This document shows, piece by piece, positions 26,212-34,298 of a stretch of DNA of 49,494 nt. Position numbers and translations under genes: made by a program. This stretch comes from Anaeromonas gelatinilytica (GTDB taxonomy: Bacteria; Bacillota; Clostridia; Tissierellales; SIT17), in the NCBI RefSeq assembly GCF_016820635.1, contig NZ_WSFU01000017.1:1-49494 (forward strand), read 5' to 3'. Every line of letters begins with the position of its first letter. Position 1 is the first letter of the stretch. The notes beneath the pieces are model-generated. The model was given only the letters and a program-made list of their open reading frames with translations, was not told the origin of the DNA and made no database searches.

Positions 26212-26310
26212 TTACTCAACAATATATACGATTTCATATTCTTTATTTTCTAAAAGATCTATAAATACATCATTAATCCTTAAAACTGGTCTAGTGGTAC
26301 AGCTAGATTT
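26212..26310 (-). pseudogene. In-frame coding-like tail after the DUF457 gene
   Basis: Directly after the TAG stop of the gene at 26311, the same frame continues for 32 codons with a coding-like sequence (KSSCTTRPVLRINDVF, then ELL-type LLENKEYEIVYIVE) before TAA at 26212-26214. There is no start codon or ribosome site of its own. It is either a decayed fragment of another gene joined by deletion or a stop read-through extension. The family is unknown. Confidence 0.35.
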
Positions 26311-26904
26311 CTATACTGCTAATCCTAAATATTTTAATATCACATAAAATGAATACAATCCCATTATAAAAACTATAGTATTTTCTACTATACCTCCAGC
26401 TTTAATATTTAGTGGAAAAGAAAAATTTTCACTAAAAGGATAAAATACTTCTATTCCACCTTTCGTGAAAAAATCTGAAAAAAGATGACATATATAACCC
26501 ACTAAGAATCCTAAATATATATCATAATAACCAAATCTATTAATAAGCTCATTTCCTAATTTCATAAAAAGAAATATTCCGAGAATACTATGAGTAAAAC
26601 CTCTATGTCTAGAAACGCCTATCAAAATTGATATTAAACCTGACAATAAATAGATCTCATTATTCTTTAATGTATAAATATATAATAGAATGATTCCCAC
26701 TAAAGAATAAAATAAAATCTTATATGCTTTATTCTTCTGTGTTAATAGTTTTTGATTAATTTTACTTTTAGGATGATCAATATCAGGCATCAGAGATCCT
26801 ATTGATGTACCTAATATCATCATAGGCAAACTATGAGTCTCTCTATTTAAGACAACTGTAACCCCAGCTGCTATTCCTAATACTAAATGTGTCTTGCCTT
26901 TCAT
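26311..26904 (-). CDS. YdjM/DUF457-type membrane metal-dependent hydrolase
   Basis: A 197-residue integral membrane protein. Family motifs are MKGKTHLVLG at the start, LMPDIDHPKSKI, and SRHRGFTHSILG, with H and D residues forming the supposed metal site at the membrane face; YICHLFSDFFTKGGIEVFYPF follows in the C-terminal half. The catalytic role is unproven for the family. The start is the ATG at 26904 with GGAGGT upstream; the earlier in-frame ATG overlaps that site. Confidence 0.88.
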   Translation of the reverse strand: MKGKTHLVLGIAAGVTVVLNRETHSLPMMILGTSIGSLMPDIDHPKSKINQKLLTQKNKAYKILFYSLVGIILLYIYTLKNNEIYLLSGLISILIGVSRHRGFTHSILGIFLFMKLGNELINRFGYYDIYLGFLVGYICHLFSDFFTKGGIEVFYPFSENFSFPLNIKAGGIVENTIVFIMGLYSFYVILKYLGLAV

Positions 26905-26948
26905 CTTTTGTACCTCCATATAAAGAACGTTAGTTCTATTATATCATA

Positions 26949-26983
26949 AAAGATAGCTTAATTATACTAATCAAGCTATCTTT
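26949..26983 (-). terminator. Terminator after the phosphotransferase gene
   Basis: Perfect 11-bp arms AAAGATAGCTT and AAGCTATCTTT around a 13-base loop. Confidence 0.6.
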
Positions 26984-26990
26984 ATAAAAA

Positions 26991-27776
26991 TTAATTTATC
27001 AATTCATCTAAATGGGTATAATATTTTAATTTATCTGAATCTATATAATCTAATCCATATTCTTCAATAAATTTATCTACCAATTTATTATTTCTATAAT
27101 TTATTCTTATACTCCTAATAATCAAAGACAAATCTACATATCTGTCTCCTATTCCTGCCCTACCTACATCGATAAATCCAGATATATTCTCACCATTTAT
27201 AATGATATTTGGAAAGCAATAATCTCCATGAGTAAAAACTAAATCTTCTTCTTCTTTTTTGTTTTCTATAAGATAATTATACAAATCCAATATATTCTTA
27301 TTTCTTATTCTATCTATTGGTGAATTTAACCTCTTATTTTCTATATGGATATCCTTTACTAAATTTAGCTTATTTTCTAATCTTTCATCAAAAGGACAAT
27401 CCTCAATATCAATAGCATGAATTTTTTTTAATCCCTTAGCAACTGCCTTAATTAACATAATTGGTCTTCTACGAACATTACGTGACAAAGCATCTTCTCC
27501 TAAAATTTTAGATGTTAATAAATATTGAAATCCCTTTTCTACTTTAAAAAAATGAATCTTAGGTACCGGAATTTTATCTTGAAGCCACTCTAGTTTTTCT
27601 TTCTCAGATATTAAATAGGAAGAATCATCATCAGGAGATATTTTTAAATAATACTCTTTTTCTTTTAATATATCTTCTATTTGAAATACATCACTTTCAG
27701 ACCATCCCTTATTATTTTTTGTAATTTCACATCCATCTATAATTTCTCTTAATTCTAAAGGTAAATCATATTTCAT
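26991..27776 (-). CDS. Aminoglycoside 3'-phosphotransferase-like kinase
   Basis: A cytoplasmic kinase of 261 residues of the APH family. The catalytic loop is FTHGDYCFPN (Brenner motif HxDxxxxN) and the metal motif is GFIDVGRAGIGDRYVDL. The latter is characteristic of APH(3') enzymes, which phosphorylate aminoglycosides with ATP. The N-terminal lobe has LKISPDDDS and a SEKEKLEWLQDKIPVP stretch. Whether it confers resistance is unknown; base composition equals its neighbours, so I see no sign of recent transfer. The start is the ATG at 27776 with GGGGTG upstream. Confidence 0.85.
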   Translation of the reverse strand: MKYDLPLELREIIDGCEITKNNKGWSESDVFQIEDILKEKEYYLKISPDDDSSYLISEKEKLEWLQDKIPVPKIHFFKVEKGFQYLLTSKILGEDALSRNVRRRPIMLIKAVAKGLKKIHAIDIEDCPFDERLENKLNLVKDIHIENKRLNSPIDRIRNKNILDLYNYLIENKKEEEDLVFTHGDYCFPNIIINGENISGFIDVGRAGIGDRYVDLSLIIRSIRINYRNNKLVDKFIEEYGLDYIDSDKLKYYTHLDELIN

Positions 27777-27923
27777 AATATACACCCCATTTAAAATAAT
27801 CTAATATATATTATGATTTATTGTTATTTATAATGTATTTTTTCTTATTAATTTAACTAATATTATAAAAATAAGAGAAAATGAAACCGATAATGTAGCT
27901 CAAAGAGGTAAATTAATAAGTTT

Positions 27924-27971
27924 GAACAAAAAATAAAGATACTTAAATTTAAGTATCTTTATTTTTTGTTC
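27924..27971. terminator. Strong palindromic terminator
   Basis: A 24-bp perfect palindrome whose arms run from GAACAAAAAATAAAG to the CTTAAA centre. It lies after the hemolysin III gene on the minus strand. Confidence 0.85.
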
Positions 27972-27982
27972 TAAAATTTCAA

Positions 27983-28630
27983 CTATCCCATGTTTGGCAA
28001 CAAAAAAAGTATAGTGAAAAAATGACATGCACTTCCTGCTAATACAAATAAATGCCATATAGCATGATTAAATTTTATTTTTTTATTTATAAAAAATATA
28101 GTTCCTACAGTATAAAAAATTCCCCCTAAAACTAAAAATACTATACTAATAGTACTTATAGTATTTATCAACGGTTTAATAGCTATTATTATCAACCATC
28201 CCATAACTATATATAAAATAGTTGACATTATAACAAATTTCTTCACAAAAAATATTTTAAACACTATTCCTATAAGAGCTATTCCCCATACTATTCCAAA
28301 TATACTCCAACCAAGTTTTCCCCTCAAAGGTATTAATGTAAGAGGAGTATATGTACCTGCAATCAATAAATAAATAGAGGCATGATCAAATACTTGAAAA
28401 ATATCCTTTACACTCCCTACAGGAAAACTATGATATAACGTTGAAGATAAATATAAAATAATTAATGTAGAACCATATATAGCAAAACTAACTACATACC
28501 ATACATCTCCATAATTTGAAGCTAATACTACTAGAAGAGTTAAAGCTGCTATTGCAAATCCTAATCCTATACCATGTAATATAGAATTAGTTATCTCTTC
28601 TCCCTTTGAATATAATTTTTTAGTTTCCAT
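27983..28630 (-). CDS. Hemolysin III family (PAQR-type) membrane protein
   Basis: A 215-residue protein with about seven membrane segments. Metal-site motifs of the HlyIII/PAQR fold are present: NSILHGIG, SSTLYHSFP, FDHASIYLLIAGTYTP and NHAIWHLFVLAGSACHFF. The family includes bacterial hemolysin III homologues and eukaryotic progestin/adipoQ receptors; a ceramidase-like hydrolytic role is suspected. The physiological role here is unknown. GGAGG precedes the ATG. Confidence 0.93.
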   Translation of the reverse strand: METKKLYSKGEEITNSILHGIGLGFAIAALTLLVVLASNYGDVWYVVSFAIYGSTLIILYLSSTLYHSFPVGSVKDIFQVFDHASIYLLIAGTYTPLTLIPLRGKLGWSIFGIVWGIALIGIVFKIFFVKKFVIMSTILYIVMGWLIIIAIKPLINTISTISIVFLVLGGIFYTVGTIFFINKKIKFNHAIWHLFVLAGSACHFFTILFLLPNMG

Positions 28631-28689
28631 ATCTTTTTCCTCCCTACGAATATCTCAACAAATATATGAAAAACTATTATTTATATTTA

Positions 28690-28729
28690 ATAGTTTACTT
28701 TATATATAATAGTTTACTTTATATATAAT
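28690..28729. repeat. Two tandem 19-bp units
   Basis: ATAGTTTACTTTATATATA occurs twice in direct succession between the hemolysin III gene and the phosphodiesterase fragment. Likely simple duplication. Confidence 0.7.
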
Positions 28730-28767
28730 AATCTTAATTATATATCATTTGAACTCTTATTATAACC

Positions 28768-29016
28768 TTATATTATATTTATTTTTCTAAAACTTTTATT
28801 AAAAAAAATTTCATTATTAAACAATTCATATATTTTAATATTAATATCATCTTTATGAATACTCATAGTTCCATAACTAATAGGCAATTTGAACCTTCTT
28901 CTTCCTACACTGCCAGAATTGCAATATATAATATTATCCTTTTCTTTCAAATAAGGCTTGTGAGAATAACCATAAGCTATCACTTCAATATCTTCATTAT
29001 TTGATATAAATTTCAT
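28768..29016 (-). pseudogene. C-terminal fragment of a YfcE-like phosphodiesterase
   Basis: An 82-residue frame whose IAYGYSHKPYLKEKDNIIYC and NSGSVGRRR match the last metal motif (normally GHTHxP) and the NPGSxxxPR turn of MJ0936/YfcE phosphodiesterases. The N-terminal half with the DxH, GD and GNHD motifs is missing, and the first His of GHTH is Tyr. A ribosome site (AGGAG) precedes the ATG, so a short product could be made, but it cannot be catalytic. Confidence 0.65.
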
Positions 29017-29135
29017 CTTACAAAATATCTCCTATACTTTTCTATTTATTTTTTCTATAATATAGATTATAACCACAGATATAATATATAATCTATATAG
29101 AAAAATATATTCATACAATTATTTAGGAGGAACCT

Positions 29136-29960
29136 ATGAAATTAAGAAAACCATTATTAGTATTTTTTATTGTAATTATAATAACAAGTATATTATTGTT
29201 TTCAAATGATGAAATTAATACTGCAAAAAAATTAGACAAAGACTATTTAATAGATAAATTAATTCTACAATCTGAACTGGATATATATTCTGAAAGCAAT
29301 ATTGAACTTACAGAAGAAGAATTCAATGGATTAGTAATTCCAAAACTAATGAATAAATTAAATTCAAAAGATATTTTCTTTAATATGAAATTTGAAAATT
29401 TATATCTATACTTAAACCAAGACAATATAAAATTAAAAGGAAAACTTAAGAATATTCCTAGCACAATAACTATGGATATAACAACTATAATAAAGGAAGA
29501 TAAAATATATTTTGATTTAAATAATGTAAAAATAGGCAAATTACCAATCCCAAAATTAATTTTAAACCCTTTAGGATTATCTAAATCAGAAAAAAATTTA
29601 TATATAGATAACTCTAATTTTAACGAAATAGATATAGTCGATATAAATATAAATGATAATAATCTAAAAATCATTTATAAAATTAATAATGATAAAGCTA
29701 TTGAAAAATATATAGATACAGACCAAAAAGAATTTATAAATGATATTGTAATACTATTAGAAGATACTGAAGAATCAAGATCCCTAGCCAATAATATAAT
29801 AAAAGCGATACTATTAACTAATTACAACAGAGAAATCCCAATAGAACTAATTAATACTTTGAAAAATGATTTTACTACTCTAGATAATAAAACTAAAACA
29901 GATTTGATTTTTACTATTATTAAATACAATGTAGAATATATATTAAATATTTTAAGATAA
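29136..29960 (+). CDS. Hypothetical membrane-anchored protein, possibly YpmS-like (DUF2140)
   Basis: A 274-residue protein with one N-terminal membrane segment (about 5-23) and an extracytoplasmic beta-rich domain. Features such as LKGKLKNIPSTITMDIT and NNVKIGKLPIPKLIL resemble the YpmS/DUF2140 family, whose role is unknown. The second half is helical and extends beyond that domain. AGGAGG lies before the ATG. It is transcribed alone and ends at a bidirectional terminator. Confidence 0.75.
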   Translation: MKLRKPLLVFFIVIIITSILLFSNDEINTAKKLDKDYLIDKLILQSELDIYSESNIELTEEEFNGLVIPKLMNKLNSKDIFFNMKFENLYLYLNQDNIKLKGKLKNIPSTITMDITTIIKEDKIYFDLNNVKIGKLPIPKLILNPLGLSKSEKNLYIDNSNFNEIDIVDININDNNLKIIYKINNDKAIEKYIDTDQKEFINDIVILLEDTEESRSLANNIIKAILLTNYNREIPIELINTLKNDFTTLDNKTKTDLIFTIIKYNVEYILNILR

Positions 29961-29964
29961 TCAA

Positions 29965-29991
29965 AAAGGATAGCTTCTTATGCTATCCTTT
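29965..29991. terminator. Terminator between the DUF2140-like gene and the thi operon
   Basis: Perfect 10-bp arms AAAGGATAGC and GCTATCCTTT around a seven-base loop. The right arm overlaps the end of the YkoF-like gene. Confidence 0.8.
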
Positions 29992-30246
29992 ACATCCGCA
30001 AATATTTGATATCTTTATATCCATTGTGAAATCACATTGAGAATCTAAGTCATTATATATTGTAGAAATTAAATTTAATACTTTATTTTTATTTCCCCTT
30101 ATTGTTGTAGATAAGATATCTATATTGTATTCCAATTTCGAATCTCTTATTATATCTAAAACCCTATCAATATCCTTTAGATACTGTCCACTATTAATAG
30201 GTATAAAAGAAATTTCACAAGAGGCTATTTTTTCCATAGAACACAT
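29983..30246 (-). CDS. YkoF-related thiamine/HMP-binding protein
   Basis: An 87-residue single ferredoxin-like domain. CEISFIPINSGQYLKDIDRVLDII, the LSTTIRGN segment and a C-terminal ISNICGCKG match half of the YkoF family, whose tandem form in Bacillus binds thiamine and its pyrimidine. It is the last gene of the TPP-controlled operon and overlaps the methyltransferase by 22 bases; AGAGGTGG inside that gene serves the ATG at 30246. It probably binds thiamine or a precursor in the cytoplasm. Confidence 0.78.
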   Translation of the reverse strand: MCSMEKIASCEISFIPINSGQYLKDIDRVLDIIRDSKLEYNIDILSTTIRGNKNKVLNLISTIYNDLDSQCDFTMDIKISNICGCKG

Positions 30247-30896
30247 ATGAAGCCACCTCTTTCATTATGAGAAAGTGCCTTTTCCTTCTCTATAGATATA
30301 TCTTCTACATTAATTGATGGTGGTATAAAAAGACATTCTCTTTTATTCACTATTTTATTTTGATATATTCTAGTGAAATCTCCCATCGTCTTGAAATGAG
30401 CATATTTGAACACCGAATTCTTTTGAAAATCTTCTGAAAGATATAATTCTCCCCAATTACTGTCCTTATTTATTGTACCAATTAATACTTGTCCTTCTGA
30501 TTTTATAACTCTAAATATTTCATCTAAAGCTTTTTCAGTATCCTCTACAAATTCAAAAGCTGCCATAGAAAAGGCTCCATCAAATTCATTATCATCAAAT
30601 TTTAAATCATATATATCCATATTATAAAATTCAATATCAAGTTTCTTTCCTTTTGCCTTTTCTTTTGCTATATCTAACATTTCATCAGATATGTCTATCC
30701 CTACTACCTCATATCCTAATTTAGCTAATCTAATGCTGTAATTTCCTGTACCGCAACCTATATCTAATATTCTTTTACCTTCAAAGGGTAAAAAAAGATT
30801 AAAAGCACATTTTCTTTCAATCTCATCCACAAACTCTCCCAACTTTGTATCATACCAGGAATCATAGGTCTTTGCTTCGCTATCAAAAAACGCCAT
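30225..30896 (-). CDS. SAM-dependent methyltransferase (class I)
   Basis: A cytoplasmic methyltransferase of 223 residues. Motif I is ILDIGCGTGNYSIRLAKLG, motif II VVGIDISDEMLDIAK, and post-motif residues FDGAFSMAAFEFVED follow. The acceptor is unknown. It lies between the transporter ATPase and the YkoF-like gene under TPP control, which hints at a thiamine-pathway or precursor substrate; that is inference from position. A GGATG-type site precedes the start. Confidence 0.88.
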   Translation of the reverse strand: MAFFDSEAKTYDSWYDTKLGEFVDEIERKCAFNLFLPFEGKRILDIGCGTGNYSIRLAKLGYEVVGIDISDEMLDIAKEKAKGKKLDIEFYNMDIYDLKFDDNEFDGAFSMAAFEFVEDTEKALDEIFRVIKSEGQVLIGTINKDSNWGELYLSEDFQKNSVFKYAHFKTMGDFTRIYQNKIVNKRECLFIPPSINVEDISIEKEKALSHNERGGFICVLWKK

Positions 30897-30916
30897 TTAT
30901 ATCCCATCCTTTGTGC

Positions 30917-31666
30917 TTATAGTAAATCTAGAATATGTCTTTTTATATTATTAAATTTATTTGTTGTTATAACATCACTGTTTCTAGGTTTTGATATATC
31001 AATTTTTATCTCTTCTTTTATTCTTGCTGGTCTATCAGACAAAATATATATCCTATCTGACAGAAATATCGCTTCCTCAATATCATGAGTTATAAATAAT
31101 ATTGAAGCTTCTAATCTATCTAATATATCCAGTAGCCAAGACTGCATCTTAGATTTAGTTATTGCATCTAAACCTCCAAAAGGTTCATCCAAAAGAATTA
31201 TATCTTTTGAAAACATATATGTCCTCATAAGAGCTGCTCTCTGCTTCATCCCTCCAGATAATTGATGAGGATATTTATACTCAAATCCTTCTAGACCAAA
31301 AATCTCAAAATACTTTTTTACTTTTTCTCTAGCATCTTCTTTTCTTTCTCCCTTTATAATTAAAGGCATAGATACATTATCAATGATTTTTTTCCACGAT
31401 AATAATAAATCTTTTTGATACATATAACTTACTCTTCCTGTTTTACCAGTAAAATCTTCTCCTTCAATATAAACCTTTCCACTATCCGGCTTTATTAACC
31501 CTGATATTATATTAAATAATGTACTCTTTCCACTACCACTTGGACCTAATATAGTTACAAATTCTTTTTCCCTTAATTCTATAGAAATATCATCTACTAT
31601 AAGCAAATTTTCAAAACTTTTACTTACTCCTTTTATTAAAACCTTATTTTTCTGGCAAGAATTCAT
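30917..31666 (-). CDS. thiZ: Thiamine-precursor ABC transporter ATPase
   Basis: An ATPase of about 249 residues of the nitrate/sulfonate/thiamine-pyrimidine group. Walker A is GPSGSGKST, signature LSGGMKQRAALMR, Walker B IILLDEPFGGLD, and switch His in LFITHDIEEA. The start is the ATG at 31666 (MNSCQKNK), which overlaps the end of the binding-protein gene by 23 bases; AGAGG lies upstream. It forms a transporter with the permease and binding protein of this operon, by analogy with ThiXYZ. Confidence 0.9.
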   Translation of the reverse strand: MNSCQKNKVLIKGVSKSFENLLIVDDISIELREKEFVTILGPSGSGKSTLFNIISGLIKPDSGKVYIEGEDFTGKTGRVSYMYQKDLLLSWKKIIDNVSMPLIIKGERKEDAREKVKKYFEIFGLEGFEYKYPHQLSGGMKQRAALMRTYMFSKDIILLDEPFGGLDAITKSKMQSWLLDILDRLEASILFITHDIEEAIFLSDRIYILSDRPARIKEEIKIDISKPRNSDVITTNKFNNIKRHILDLL

Positions 31667-32645
31667 TAGTAAAAGCCTCTTCCACATCTAATTCATTTTC
31701 TATTAAGTCCCTTTCATACATCCAATTGGCGAAATTCGCCCACATTTCGGGCTTCATTTCACCCCATCTATCGACTTCTGCTTGATATTCATTTGCTAAA
31801 TACTTTTGACTTTCTATTGCTATATCTCTGTCTATCTCACTATTATCCTTTAATAGAGATTCTACTGCATCCTCAGGATTTTCTATACTATATTCATAGC
31901 CCTTAGTTGTGGCAGCTAAGAATCTTTCAATTAATTCAGGTTCACCTTCTATTAATTCTTCATTTGCTATTATAGTAGGCGTATAAAAATCTAAATTTTC
32001 ATCAAAGTCTTGTAATTTAATAAAATTAATAGGATCATTTTTAACTTCTGATGCTATTCCATCCCATCCATAATATATCCAAGTAAAATCCACATGCTCT
32101 TTTACCGCTGTAAAGAAATCTAAACTTCCTATATTAACCATATTCAATTCAGAAAAATTTCCTCCATCCTTATCCATAACCGCCCTTAACATAGCTTCTT
32201 CCATAAGGGCTCCCCATCCACCGTATTCTTTACCTTCAAAATCCTTAGGACTAGTTATCCCTTTTTCCTCTAAAGATGCAAATCCAGAAGTATTATGCTG
32301 TATCACTGCTGCAATTGCCTTTATAGGTAATGGTTTCTCTGCTGTTCTAGCATAAGTAACTTCCTCCTGATAACTAATACCAAATTCTCCTTGTCCAGAT
32401 GCTATTAAATCAGCTGTACCTCCCTCAGAAGGTTGTATTATCTCCACATCTAATCCTTCTTCTTCATAATATCCCTTATCCTTTGCTACATATAAACCTG
32501 TATGATTAGTATTTGGTATCCAGTCTAATATAACTGTTACTTTTTCCAATTCTTCATTTTCTGCAGTATTATCTTCACTTTCACATCCCACTGAAATTGT
32601 TCCTAATATAGATATTATTATCATTAATGAAATTATCTTTTTCAT
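31644..32645 (-). CDS. thiY: Thi5/ThiY-like pyrimidine-precursor binding lipoprotein
   Basis: An exported lipoprotein of 333 residues with signal peptide and lipobox ISVGC. The motif VTVILDWIPNTNHTGLYVAK is the hallmark of NMT1/THI5 proteins, which bind hydroxymethylpyrimidine or formylaminopyrimidine. The DLIASGQGEFGISYQEE segment is also typical. Gene order and the TPP riboswitch upstream support a thiamine-pyrimidine ligand. The start is the ATG at 32645 with AGAGGTG upstream; GTG at 32654 is the alternative. Confidence 0.92.
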   Translation of the reverse strand: MKKIISLMIIISILGTISVGCESEDNTAENEELEKVTVILDWIPNTNHTGLYVAKDKGYYEEEGLDVEIIQPSEGGTADLIASGQGEFGISYQEEVTYARTAEKPLPIKAIAAVIQHNTSGFASLEEKGITSPKDFEGKEYGGWGALMEEAMLRAVMDKDGGNFSELNMVNIGSLDFFTAVKEHVDFTWIYYGWDGIASEVKNDPINFIKLQDFDENLDFYTPTIIANEELIEGEPELIERFLAATTKGYEYSIENPEDAVESLLKDNSEIDRDIAIESQKYLANEYQAEVDRWGEMKPEMWANFANWMYERDLIENELDVEEAFTNEFLPEK

Positions 32646-32657
32646 GTTTAACACCTC

Positions 32658-33428
32658 TTATGATTTATTTTGTTCCTTTTCCCAGGGCATCAACATTCCT
32701 TGTAAAGTGGCAATAATTTTAAATAACATTATACTAAGAACCACTATTATAACTATCGCTCCAAAAAATTTATCCAAAGCAAAAGACTGCTTAACTCTTA
32801 GCATATAAACACCTAAACCCGACTTTCCCCCTAACCATTCTCCTATAATGGCTCCCATAATACTATATGTAGCCGCTATTCTCAACCCTGAAAAAAAACT
32901 GATTAATGTAGCTGGAAATTTCACCATCTTAAATATCTGAAATTTACTTGCTCCCATAGACTTTAACAAATTTAATAAATCCTTATCTACACTTTCCAAG
33001 CCATGAATTAAACTAACTAATATTGGAAAAAAACATACAAGCACTACTACAATTATCTTTGGAAGTTTACCAAATCCAAACCAAGCTGCAAATAATGGCG
33101 CTAAAGCTATTATTGGAACTGTTTGTGAAATTACTATTATGGGATATAATGCCTTTTTAATGATTTTTACATTGTCCATTAGTATTGCCAAGATAATTGA
33201 TAATAAAATTGCTATTCCAAATCCTAAGGCAGCTTCTTGGACAGTTGTAATTACATGTTTCCATATATCTGGATGCATATCTGGAAAAGCTTTTATAATA
33301 TCGGTAGGAGAAGGTAATATATACCTTTCTATCAAGCCTACTTGTACAATATATTCCCATAAAAAGATCAACACAACAAAGAATACTGTCGGTATTACTT
33401 TATCCTCTATACTTTCCCACCTTTTCAT
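32658..33428 (-). CDS. thiX: Thiamine-precursor ABC transporter permease
   Basis: A membrane permease of 256 residues with about six segments, of the nitrate/taurine/thiamine-pyrimidine family. The EAA loop region is LLKSMGASKFQIFKMVKFPA, and YILPSPTDIIKAFPD near the N terminus is typical. The first 29 bases overlap the end of the thiamine-binding-protein gene. It works with ThiY and ThiZ of the same operon. Confidence 0.9.
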   Translation of the reverse strand: MKRWESIEDKVIPTVFFVVLIFLWEYIVQVGLIERYILPSPTDIIKAFPDMHPDIWKHVITTVQEAALGFGIAILLSIILAILMDNVKIIKKALYPIIVISQTVPIIALAPLFAAWFGFGKLPKIIVVVLVCFFPILVSLIHGLESVDKDLLNLLKSMGASKFQIFKMVKFPATLISFFSGLRIAATYSIMGAIIGEWLGGKSGLGVYMLRVKQSFALDKFFGAIVIIVVLSIMLFKIIATLQGMLMPWEKEQNKS

Positions 33429-33690
33429 TCATTGTCACACCTTCTGATTTATAATCTATCTTAACTACAGATACAACTCTAGAAGCTCCTTCCTTTACAC
33501 ATATAGTCTGTGCTTCCTTAACTATATCTATTAATTTATCAAATTCACCCTCCATAGTTGTTTCCATAGGGCCTACTTCGTATTTCACCCCACAAGAATC
33601 AATATAATCTATAACTTTATCTACAACATCATATATATTTTCTTCCTTTACCATTGGTAAGATCTGTAAACTTACATTCACATTTGACAT
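33400..33690 (-). CDS. MTH1187-type thiamine-binding protein
   Basis: A 96-residue ferredoxin-like-fold protein of the thiamine-binding MTH1187/YkoF superfamily. It shows VSLQILPM at the N terminus, YEVGPMETTMEGEFDKL in the middle and a SVVKIDY strand. It is the first gene after the TPP riboswitch, with GGAGGG before the ATG. A second, different member of the superfamily ends the operon. It is probably a cytosolic carrier or sensor of thiamine or a precursor. Confidence 0.9.
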   Translation of the reverse strand: MSNVNVSLQILPMVKEENIYDVVDKVIDYIDSCGVKYEVGPMETTMEGEFDKLIDIVKEAQTICVKEGASRVVSVVKIDYKSEGVTMNEKVGKYRG

Positions 33691-33712
33691 CTTATCCCTC
33701 CTTTAATAATAC

Positions 33713-33741
33713 AAAAAATCCCTTCGTTATATAACGAAGGG
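33713..33741 (-). terminator. Terminator of the TPP riboswitch
   Basis: An 11-bp palindrome, CCCTTCGTTAT and its complement, followed on the minus strand by a TTTTTT run. The 5' arm can pair with CGAAGGG from the 3' side of the aptamer, giving an antiterminator when TPP is absent. Confidence 0.88.
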
Positions 33742-33775
33742 GTGATATACTATCAGAAAATAAATTAGACAATAT

Positions 33776-33864
33776 TCTCCCTTCGCTGGCATTATCCAGT
33801 GCAGGTTTTATGGGTCGAAACTAAATAAGTCTCCTCTCAGCTAATCTATACAGCTCCCCAGATT
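33776..33864 (-). ncRNA. TPP riboswitch (THI element)
   Basis: The minus strand has CTGGGGAGCTG, the conserved GCTGAGAGG, GACCCATAAAACCTG, and the closing CTGGATAATGCCAGCGAAGG. All TPP-sensing blocks of the THI element are present in order. With the terminator downstream it should shut the thi operon when TPP is abundant. Confidence 0.97.
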
Positions 33865-33883
33865 TCTATTATATTTCAACTTC

Positions 33884-33912
33884 ATTCTATTACAATCCCA
33901 TAACCTTGTCAA
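33884..33912 (-). promoter_or_regulatory. Promoter of the TPP-controlled operon
   Basis: TTGACA (33907-33912), 17 bases, TAGAAT (33884-33889) on the minus strand. The start is near 33877, a dozen bases before the aptamer. Confidence 0.8.
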
Positions 33913-34010
33913 TTAATAATACAGAAAGTTAACAAGTGCAATTCTCAATTAATAATAATGTTATAATTTATAGATAATAATAAATCAACATAAATTTAGG
34001 AGGTATTCTA

Positions 34011-34265
34011 ATGAATAAAGAAGTAAAACTATACACCTTTAGTACTTGTCCTTTCTGTACTAAAGCTAAGAATTTATTAGATAAGGAAAATATCAAATAT
34101 GAGGAAATAGAAATAAGTGATAACATAGAAGGATTAAATAGATTAGAAAAGTTTACTGGTTGTAATACTGTTCCTCAAATATTTGTAAATAAAAAATTTA
34201 TTGGTGGATATGATGATCTAGTAGAATTATACAATGAAGGAAAATTCAGCAAAATATTTAAATGA
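34011..34265 (+). CDS. Glutaredoxin-like thiol oxidoreductase
   Basis: A cytoplasmic thioredoxin-fold protein of 84 residues. Active-site CPFC is at residues 13-16, the cis-Pro is in NTVPQIFVN, and GGYDDL is the usual C-terminal binding motif. It should reduce disulfides, perhaps using thioredoxin-reductase-type electrons. GGAGG precedes the ATG. It stands alone, with a strong terminator after it. Confidence 0.92.
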   Translation: MNKEVKLYTFSTCPFCTKAKNLLDKENIKYEEIEISDNIEGLNRLEKFTGCNTVPQIFVNKKFIGGYDDLVELYNEGKFSKIFK

Positions 34266-34266
34266 T

Positions 34267-34294
34267 AAAAACTCAGGATTTAATCCTGAGTTTT
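34267..34294. terminator. Bidirectional terminator grx / murI
   Basis: A 13-bp perfect inverted repeat (AAAACTCAGGATT and complement) around one base, between convergent genes. Confidence 0.85.
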
Positions 34295-34298
34295 ACTA

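Noticed and set aside
28690-28729. Tandem 19-bp units as a CRISPR array
   Set aside because: Only two adjoining units without spacers.
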